Source of the DNA: an uncultured Bacteroidales bacterium
Lineage (GTDB): Bacteria > Bacteroidota > Bacteroidia > Bacteroidales > UBA932
DNA length: 5,607 nt
Reading direction: 5' to 3'
NCBI GenBank assembly: GCA_946184255.1
Contig: CAMHFA010000084.1
Location: 1-5,607 of the forward strand
Position 1 is the stretch's first letter. The number at the start of each line of letters is the position of its first letter. Made by a program: the position numbers and the translations under genes. The notes under the pieces are model-generated. The model saw only the letters and a list, made by a program, of their open reading frames with translations. It was not told the DNA's origin and did not search any database. This document shows positions 1 to 5,607 of this stretch, piece after piece.

Positions 1-2720
1 TCAAGAGGATAACGGCCGAAGTCCTTGCCGTAGATCGCCAGACCTCCATCAAGGTCGGAAGCAGGGACTGAGAACCTGATGACAACGGTCCTGGACCTGA
101 GGATGTCCTCAGCAGGAATTTGGTTGAGAGGGATATTCATCCTGACCAGTTCACCGTAAGATCCGGCTTCGCACATCCGCTTGGAATTCGGCTGTGAGCC
201 CCATGAAAGGATACCCCTGTGGTCTGCAGGATCGTCAGCGAGGTCATGCCTGCCGATTACGGCTCCGTTGATGGAGACTTCCATCTTGGAAGGCCAGAGA
301 ACCTTGTCGGTCATGGCGTAAGAGTTCAAAGACTTGCAAGGATCGAAGGTACCCTTGCCGAGCATGTAGTCGCCTTGGATTTCATCACCTTCCTTGTCTT
401 TTCCGAAAAGCTGCTTTGCAGAAGCCTCGAAGACCAGCTCGGCTGAAGAAATCTGCTCCAGATTGATGTCTTTGGGAATGGTTACCGTGTACTCGAAATA
501 ACCGTGACCGAAGCCATCCACCTTCAGGCCGTCATAGATTGATGTCTGCTTTAAGGACCACTCCTGGGCGGAGAATGAAGATGGAGCAAAGGTCAGCAGC
601 CTTGCCTTCTCAGGAACTGCATCCTTTCCGTTCTTTACACGGAAAGTTGTGAAGTTGTGATGGAGGACTTCACCCTTGTCATTCTTAAGTACCATCCTAA
701 GCAGGTACAATCCGTTGGTAGCAGGGATGTTGACCCTCTGGTGACCTATAGGAGCGCTGAGGAAGGGCTCGAACTTGACGGGTATCGAGTTGGTTTCGAA
801 GGAATGGAACTCTCCGAGATTGTCCCAACCAACCAGTTCGGTGTCAAGGGAGAGAGCACCGGGATCCTTGTCAGTCATGAAAGAAGCGTAGAAAGGAAGG
901 TCAACCCATCCTCCCGCCTTGTTCTCCGTGTAGAGATACTTGACTGGAGAAATGTAATAATGACTCTGGAAATCGGCGATGGTCATACCGGGGACAAGCT
1001 CATCCAGACCGTCGATCTTCGGAGAACGGTCGTACTTGACATAGCCGTTCCATTCGTTGATCACGTCGTGATGCTCGGTATAGAGCCAGCCGGCACACTT
1101 GGGATTGCGACGGAAAGCATCCATCATGATGTGGTAGTCCCAAGTGTAGTCACAGTCACCTGCGCTGCCTTCGTAACCCCAGACATTTCCGCACTCGCTG
1201 TTGATCATAGGTGCACCATTCTGCTTGTTGCCACCGATGTAGTTATAGGTGCTTCCGGGGAAGGTTCCGTCAACATATTTCTTTATCTCGTCTTCCCAGA
1301 CGAAGCCACGGCAGTAGGCATGCCAGGAATTGATGTCGGACTCAACATGATCGTGGTTGCAGGCACTCTGGTCCTCTACGAGACGGGAAGGGTCGAGACT
1401 CTTTGTCAGGTGATACATGGAACGCACCCATTCCTGGGTCTCAGGAAGATAGGTACCACCCGTGAAAAGGCCCCAGGTCTCGTTGAAATTAACCCATGCA
1501 AAGATGGAGGGGTGGTTGTAGTCACGCTCAACCTGGGCACGGAGGCAGTTCTCCCAGTCCTCACGGGCTTCAGGAACTGGCTCTCCCCAGAAGTTAGGAG
1601 TGTCAGCCATGATCAGGAGACCGAGCTTGTCAGCCCAATAGAGTTTGCGCGGAACCTCAACCTTGATGTGGATACGGTTACCATTCAGTCCGAGATTCTT
1701 GGAAATCTGGATTTCATTCTTCATGAACTCGTCACTGGGGAAGGTATAGAAACCTTCCGGATGGTAGCTCTGGTCAAGGCAGAGCTGAAGATACAGAGGC
1801 TTGTTGTTGAGGGCGACATAATTGAAGTCCGCTCCAGGGAATGGCATGACTCCTACCTTACGCTGTCCAAAATAGGAATTGACTTCATCCTGGTTTCCAA
1901 GGGAAGCGGTAACCTCATAGAGGAAGGGATCGTCCAAGTCCCAAAGATGCTGGTCCTTGATCGGAATTGTGAAGGAGGCTTTGTCCTTTCCTGCTATTTC
2001 TCCGGAGAAAGTGTCCTGTCCGCCGGTCTTGAAAGCCAGTGTGAAAGACTCACCCTCGGCCGCGGGTGCTGCAAGGGCGACATCGACCTTGACATTAGAG
2101 TTGTCAATATCGGGAGTAAAATGCAGGGAACTGATATAGTTCTCTCCACGGGCCTCCAGGTAAACTGTCTGCCAAATTCCCCGGGCATTTCCGTAACCCT
2201 GCTTGCCATAGAGGTGTGCGTCGCTGGGTGTGTCATCAGCCTTGATCACAAGCTGCTGTGCCTGGCCAAATTTGACATCCTTCAACTCGCATTCGAAAGG
2301 AGTGTATCCTCCCTGATGACGGCCGACTTCATTGCCATCAAGCCAGACCTGGGTGTCCCAATCGGAAGCACCGACCACCAGGAAAACCCTCTTTCCTTTC
2401 CATGACTGAGGAACCGTGATCTTGCGTCCGTACCAGGCGACATCGCCAAGATCCTCAACCTCTGAGAGTTTCGATCCCCAAGGGAAAGGGACAAGGATCT
2501 TCCTGTCAAGGACGGAACAATCCTCTCCCGCCAGGGCCTTACCAGCCAAAGCTTCATCGAAAGTGAAAGACCAGTAGCCGTTCAGATTTATCCATTGCGT
2601 ACGCTCGAAATCCGGGCGCGGATGCTCGGGAAGCGGAATGGATTCAGCTACTTCATTTCCGTTGCAGGCGCCCAGCAACAAAAGTCCGAAGGCGCAAAGA
2701 ACTAAAGAAAGCTTCTTCAT
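1..2720 (-). CDS. GH2 family glycoside hydrolase, lipoprotein (3' end outside the window)
   Basis: This is an exo-acting glycosidase of family GH2 (beta-galactosidase/beta-glucuronidase superfamily), predicted to be retaining and anchored to a membrane outside the cytoplasm. The frame is open from the ATG at 2720 to the left edge (906 codons). An in-frame TAG at 2762-2760, with no alternative start after it, fixes the start. Residues 1-18 form a lipoprotein signal with lipobox LGAC (Cys19). About 30-190 is the N-terminal sugar-binding jelly roll, opening with the family-like WINLNGYWSF and closing near GIWQTVYLE. About 195-290 is an immunoglobulin-like domain. The TIM barrel follows (about 291-600), with acid/base Glu414 in NFNETWG and likely nucleophile Glu509 in INSECGN, both seen directly. 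From about 600 there are further beta-rich segments, and from about 705 a probable extra galactose-binding-like module. Substrate is not readable: GH2 also includes glucuronidases, galacturonidases, mannosidases and arabinopyranosidases. It is the third gene of the minus-strand cluster. Confidence 0.93.
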   Translation of the reverse strand, partial: MKKLSLVLCAFGLLLLGACNGNEVAESIPLPEHPRPDFERTQWINLNGYWSFTFDEALAGKALAGEDCSVLDRKILVPFPWGSKLSEVEDLGDVAWYGRKITVPQSWKGKRVFLVVGASDWDTQVWLDGNEVGRHQGGYTPFECELKDVKFGQAQQLVIKADDTPSDAHLYGKQGYGNARGIWQTVYLEARGENYISSLHFTPDIDNSNVKVDVALAAPAAEGESFTLAFKTGGQDTFSGEIAGKDKASFTIPIKDQHLWDLDDPFLYEVTASLGNQDEVNSYFGQRKVGVMPFPGADFNYVALNNKPLYLQLCLDQSYHPEGFYTFPSDEFMKNEIQISKNLGLNGNRIHIKVEVPRKLYWADKLGLLIMADTPNFWGEPVPEAREDWENCLRAQVERDYNHPSIFAWVNFNETWGLFTGGTYLPETQEWVRSMYHLTKSLDPSRLVEDQSACNHDHVESDINSWHAYCRGFVWEDEIKKYVDGTFPGSTYNYIGGNKQNGAPMINSECGNVWGYEGSAGDCDYTWDYHIMMDAFRRNPKCAGWLYTEHHDVINEWNGYVKYDRSPKIDGLDELVPGMTIADFQSHYYISPVKYLYTENKAGGWVDLPFYASFMTDKDPGALSLDTELVGWDNLGEFHSFETNSIPVKFEPFLSAPIGHQRVNIPATNGLYLLRMVLKNDKGEVLHHNFTTFRVKNGKDAVPEKARLLTFAPSSFSAQEWSLKQTSIYDGLKVDGFGHGYFEYTVTIPKDINLEQISSAELVFEASAKQLFGKDKEGDEIQGDYMLGKGTFDPCKSLNSYAMTDKVLWPSKMEVSINGAVIGRHDLADDPADHRGILSWGSQPNSKRMCEAGSYGELVRMNIPLNQIPAEDILRSRTVVIRFSVPASDLDGGLAIYGKDFGRYPL

Positions 2721-2792
2721 GATGTCAGTATTTTTGAATATGATTTTTTTAGTGGTTATCTACAAATTTAATCATTTTCCCGATTACTTGTC
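2721..2792 (-). promoter_or_regulatory. AT-rich leader of the GH2 gene, possible internal promoter
   Basis: This 72-bp gap between the DUF2490-like gene and the GH2 start has 19 G or C bases (26%), far less than the flanking genes. On the minus strand it contains a TTTG (2766-2763) that could be the -33 element of a Bacteroidota promoter. The matching TAnnTTTG -7 element is not clear: the best placed candidate is a poor TATTCAAA about 22 bases downstream. No Shine-Dalgarno sequence precedes the ATG, as is usual in this phylum; A/T-rich sequence stands in its place. The gap may hold a promoter or may simply be an untranslated spacer in one operon. Confidence 0.25.
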
Positions 2793-3428
2793 TTAAAAAT
2801 AAAAGTTTACACCAGTACCGATAATATGTTCAGCCGGGAGACCGTTGAAAGCATAGTAAAGGTAATACGCTTCCAACTGCACCGACTTGGAAAGATCGTA
2901 ATCGCACGCGACATAATGCCTCGTTTTCTTCCAAACGTCTCCCCAAGTGAACACCTCTACGGCGAGATATGGACTGAAACGGGTCTCAGGAATGGAGTAC
3001 TGAACTTTCAGCCGGGAACGCAAAACATCTCCCTGGGTTCCAAGGGATGGTGTCCAGTCATGCATATATCTTTCCCTGATGGATACTGTAAGCCCTCCTT
3101 GCTTGAGTGTCCCGATGACGTCAAGAACTGCCTTGTGGGTAGTGAAGGAAGGGTATCTCAAATAGTCATACGCAAGATTTGCCTTGAGCCAGGGGAACAG
3201 TTTCAATCCAAATGAAGTCCTGGTGTACCAGCATTCCATGCGATTGAACCCGTAGTTGTCAAACTCGAAATAGAACTTCGCGAAAAACGGTCCGTCTCCA
3301 AACTCATGGTTAACTTCGAAGAATTCCCACCCGCCGAATCTGTCATTCTCATTTTCCTGAGCATGAAGTACTCCGGAGGTTACGAGAGACAGAACTGCCA
3401 CCAGTAATGAAAACTTGATTCTATTCAT
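2793..3428 (-). CDS. DUF2490-like outer-membrane beta-barrel protein
   Basis: This is a complete 211-residue secreted protein that resembles the DUF2490 family of small Bacteroidota proteins predicted to form outer-membrane barrels; their function is not established. Residues 1-23 are a type I signal peptide (MNRIK, then a hydrophobic core, then VLHA before Gln24). The mature part is rich in aromatic residues and alternating strands, with family-like segments: YTRTSFGLKLFPWLK near 68-82, RERYMHDW near 117-124, RSRLKVQY followed by SPYLAVEVF in the 130s to 150s, and an ending HIIGTGVNFYF. The terminal phenylalanine fits a BAM-inserted barrel. Length is close to usual for the family. The start overlaps the GH106 stop by 8 bp, so it is probably translated with GH106. 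It could be a porin-like channel, a structural barrel or a surface accessory; nothing in the sequence decides this. Confidence 0.85.
   Translation of the reverse strand: MNRIKFSLLVAVLSLVTSGVLHAQENENDRFGGWEFFEVNHEFGDGPFFAKFYFEFDNYGFNRMECWYTRTSFGLKLFPWLKANLAYDYLRYPSFTTHKAVLDVIGTLKQGGLTVSIRERYMHDWTPSLGTQGDVLRSRLKVQYSIPETRFSPYLAVEVFTWGDVWKKTRHYVACDYDLSKSVQLEAYYLYYAFNGLPAEHIIGTGVNFYF
3421..3428 (-). other. 8-bp stop/start overlap joining GH106 and the DUF2490-like gene
   Basis: On the minus strand the sequence ATGAATAG holds the start codon of the DUF2490-like gene (3428-3426) and the stop codon TAG of the GH106 gene (3423-3421), in different frames. This arrangement usually means the genes share a transcript and that the downstream gene is translated by ribosomes finishing the upstream one. 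No separate Shine-Dalgarno sequence is visible just upstream, which fits coupling, although such sites are commonly absent in Bacteroidota. Confidence 0.8.
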
Positions 3429-5607
3429 TGACTTTCAATATATTCAACATGACCGGGCCGACCAAGCCGGCCGGTTGCAGAGGAGAATCTTTCCTGAAAT
3501 AGGACCAGATGACGAAGGTCTTGCGGTCCCTGGAAGGCCGTGGTTCATCCTTCATGAACCAGTCCGGGAATGCCTTCATCGCCCTTCCCATCTCCGCTCC
3601 ACGGTCTTCACCCCATTCGAAGTCCGGCTCGTACTGTTCGTCCCCGATGAGCCTGTTAGCCCAGTTGTTGGTAACGGCAACTTCAATGAGGTTGTCTCCG
3701 TCCCTGACAAAATCCGTGATATCAGTCCTGTAAGGAGGATACCAAAGGACGGCAACTTTCTTCCCGTTAACCGACAGTTCTGCGATATCGTTTAGTACTC
3801 CCAAATCAACCGACACCCGCTTTCCGGCGACCAGGTCATCCTTTCCAAAACTGACCGTCCTTGAATATGTTGCAGTCCCGGAGAAATACTTCAACCTCTC
3901 TTCGTCGCATTGGCTGAAATCCTTGAGGGTGAACGCCTTCATAGAGAACTTTCCCTCCATCTTCGGGTCAAATTCCACATCCCAGGAGTCGCCGGCTGGC
4001 CTTGACTCCTGCAAGGTGGTTTCGAGCACAGGAGCCTTCCTGTAATCCGACTTCCCGTGATTAAGGACTACGAAAACCGACTTGCCGGGATCAAGGGAAA
4101 CACGTACTGAATCAGTCTTCTCCTGTTCAGGAGCCAATGAAATCTTTCCTGAATAAGGATCCCATAGTTCCGGTTTGCATGCAGGATCCCAGGCTGTCAG
4201 AGCCAACGAAACCAGTCCATCACCTTGATTGACTGCGAAGTAGATTTCTGCTTCATCAGTCTTGCGATGGATCCAGTTGTCGGTCCTGTCTTCCAGGGCT
4301 CCCTGCCTAAGCATCATCTGGCAGCGGGAGAGATATGTAAAGAAAGCCTTTCCGGGTTCGAACCAGGTCTGGTTGCGGCCGAAATGGGTACCCCACCAAC
4401 CCATCCCCATACCGGGCTGGTACCTGTCATCGAAAGGCTGGTGTACCCAGTGATGAAGGAACAATAGGTTGGCTCCCGATACGAAGGCCCCATCAGCGGA
4501 TTCCTTTAGGAATTCTGGGTCCTCGGTGTAATGGCTGTTGGTGGGCCAACCGGTAAATGCCTCAGCTCCGACTATTGTCTTACCCTCCTTCTTAGCCATA
4601 TCAACCACGGTGGCGGAAATCCGGCCATCACTGTGGGTCCAGTATTCGCTCATCGGGAGATCAGGAACCGAAGCGGCCTCAGATGGATCGAACTGTCCCG
4701 AATACGGCTCCCAGTACATATCCAGCCCCACTTCGTGAATCTTATCGAGCCCAGTGCGGAAGCCATTGTCTATAAACATCTTGCTGATGGTGGATTTCAT
4801 ATCCTCATCAAAAGGACCGTTAAGCGGATTCTCCGGATCCGCATCTTTGATTGCGATCCTAGGTAAAGGATCGTAACCATGTGCGGAAGAGAATTCCTCC
4901 CTGAAACCTTCCGTCCAGTCCTGGTCACCTGCCTCATAGCTATCCACAAGAACATGGGTGAAGGATTTACCGAAATAGTTCCCGACATGTTCCTTTAGTG
5001 GGCCCAGGACATTGTCCCAGTGGAATGAGGTAATTTCAGCATTCATCTTGTCTGCCTCGAAGCATTTCCCTATCAGTTCTTCGGGAACCGGATGAGGGAA
5101 GGCCATAGTGCAGGCATGTCCGATCCTGTAGATTTTCCAGTTTCCTGCAGGAACGTCCCACTCCAGTTTTCCGGATCCATCCATTATCCCGGTCAGATCC
5201 AGGACATCGTCTGTGGACAGGTCCTTCTTTACCGGAACTGCCATCACTGCGATGTCATGGAATTTCGAAGCTTTGGCCACGAAACCAGTGTAAAACGAGA
5301 AGGAAGGAAGTTCCGGGACCGGCAGGTTTACTTTGACTTTTCTCCCTCCACGAACGTCCGTACTCCTGAAGACGACCTTCTGCATTCCCTTGTCTTCATC
5401 AATCCACGGCCCTCCGGTAGTGCTGTAGCCGGGGCTGTTGTGAAGGCCGATCTTCAGACCGAGTTCCTCTGCAACCTCGGCAGCATATTCAATGGCCTCC
5501 CAGTATTTCGGGCTGCGGTAGGTCTGGTCCGGCCAGGGATTGTTTCCGATTGCTGCCTCTGATTCCTGAACGGCAGAGGTGAGATTGAATATAGTAGCTC
5601 CCGCGAT
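3421..5607 (-). CDS. GH106 family alpha-L-rhamnosidase, C-terminal part (5' end outside the window)
   Basis: This is an inverting exo-alpha-L-rhamnosidase of family GH106, releasing terminal rhamnose from plant or microbial glycans. The frame stays open to the right edge, giving 728 residues; family members are usually about 1000 or more, so a few hundred N-terminal residues including any signal peptide are missing. The Met at 5385 is not the start, because conserved family sequence (HNSPGYSTTGGPW, visible residues 56-68) lies upstream in frame. Other family-like blocks are DSYEAGDQDW (Glu at visible residue 225), YWEPYSGQFD (near 298-307), GAEAFTGWP (Glu349), HHWVHQPFD (385-393) and PGMGMGWWGTHFGRNQTW. 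Glu225 and Glu349 are the best candidates for the catalytic pair; their spacing resembles that recalled for BT0986. About 575-665 is a galactose-binding-like jelly roll with LNDIAELSVNGK and VAVTNNWANRL, and the end, PLQPAGLVGPVML, is typical. It is the first gene of the visible cluster. Confidence 0.93.
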   Translation of the reverse strand: MAGATIFNLTSAVQESEAAIGNNPWPDQTYRSPKYWEAIEYAAEVAEELGLKIGLHNSPGYSTTGGPWIDEDKGMQKVVFRSTDVRGGRKVKVNLPVPELPSFSFYTGFVAKASKFHDIAVMAVPVKKDLSTDDVLDLTGIMDGSGKLEWDVPAGNWKIYRIGHACTMAFPHPVPEELIGKCFEADKMNAEITSFHWDNVLGPLKEHVGNYFGKSFTHVLVDSYEAGDQDWTEGFREEFSSAHGYDPLPRIAIKDADPENPLNGPFDEDMKSTISKMFIDNGFRTGLDKIHEVGLDMYWEPYSGQFDPSEAASVPDLPMSEYWTHSDGRISATVVDMAKKEGKTIVGAEAFTGWPTNSHYTEDPEFLKESADGAFVSGANLLFLHHWVHQPFDDRYQPGMGMGWWGTHFGRNQTWFEPGKAFFTYLSRCQMMLRQGALEDRTDNWIHRKTDEAEIYFAVNQGDGLVSLALTAWDPACKPELWDPYSGKISLAPEQEKTDSVRVSLDPGKSVFVVLNHGKSDYRKAPVLETTLQESRPAGDSWDVEFDPKMEGKFSMKAFTLKDFSQCDEERLKYFSGTATYSRTVSFGKDDLVAGKRVSVDLGVLNDIAELSVNGKKVAVLWYPPYRTDITDFVRDGDNLIEVAVTNNWANRLIGDEQYEPDFEWGEDRGAEMGRAMKAFPDWFMKDEPRPSRDRKTFVIWSYFRKDSPLQPAGLVGPVMLNILKVNE

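Noticed and set aside
657..2405. A 582-codon open frame on the plus strand, starting with GTG.
   Set aside because: It is aligned codon for codon with the GH2 gene on the other strand. Stops in this frame need TTA, CTA or TCA codons in the sense gene, which that gene uses rarely; the frame ends exactly at a TCA serine codon. The translated product has no recognizable domain, while the sense protein has a lipobox and GH2 catalytic motifs.
2749..2775. A tiny minus-strand frame (MIKFVDNH and stop) in the leader of the GH2 gene, a possible leader peptide.
   Set aside because: Eight codons in AT-rich sequence are expected by chance, and there is no attenuator-like hairpin or run of regulatory codons.
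2769..2786. Inverted repeat TAATC/GATTA in the gap before the GH2 gene, considered as a terminator.
   Set aside because: The stem is only five mostly A/T pairs with an eight-base loop and no U-rich tract directly after it on the minus strand, so it would be too weak.
2826..3215. A 129-codon plus-strand open frame opposite the DUF2490-like gene.
   Set aside because: The minus strand here encodes a protein with a clear signal peptide and barrel-like pattern; the plus-strand product has neither.
3421..5385. Calling the GH106 gene complete with a start at the Met at 5385.
   Set aside because: The same frame is open to the right edge, and residues upstream of that Met carry conserved GH106 sequence, so this Met is internal.
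3415..5562. Several plus-strand open frames of 63 to 156 codons opposite the GH106 gene (for example 5092-5562, 4531-4866, 3415-3795).
   Set aside because: Those three are codon-aligned mirror images of GH106, and the others are short out-of-phase frames. None has a recognizable protein family or a credible start context, and GH106 conservation explains the coding signal.

Overview
The window looks like a stretch of a Bacteroidota genome, most likely a gut or rumen member of the Bacteroidales. Reasons: glycoside hydrolases of plant-polysaccharide type (GH106 and a GH2 lipoprotein), a small DUF2490-type outer-membrane barrel that is typical of this phylum, no strong Shine-Dalgarno sequences ahead of the starts, and moderately balanced base composition with an AT-rich intergenic gap. 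Genus cannot be fixed from the sequence.

All three real genes lie on the minus strand and read right to left. First (5607 to 3421) is the C-terminal 728 residues of a GH106 alpha-L-rhamnosidase whose 5' end is outside the window. Second (3428 to 2793) is a complete 211-residue secreted DUF2490-like beta-barrel protein, whose start codon overlaps the end of the GH106 gene by 8 bp. Third, after a 72-bp AT-rich gap, is a large GH2 glycosidase lipoprotein (2720 to 1), open to the left edge, with 906 codons visible. The GH2 gene fills almost half the window. It has a lipobox, both GH2 catalytic glutamates, and an additional C-terminal beta-sandwich region. No stop codon is reached in the window.

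Together the genes look like part of a polysaccharide or glycoside utilization locus. GH106 would remove terminal alpha-L-rhamnose, and GH2 would remove another (probably beta-linked) sugar from the trimmed glycan. The role of the DUF2490 barrel between them is unknown; it may sit in the outer membrane. No SusC/SusD pair, regulator or transporter is visible, so the target glycan (pectic rhamnogalacturonan, rhamnose-capped arabinogalactan, or rhamnosylated small molecules) cannot be decided here.

The plus strand holds several long open frames, but they are codon-aligned mirror images of the minus-strand genes and are not called as genes. No RNA genes, mobile elements, CRISPR arrays or convincing terminators were seen.
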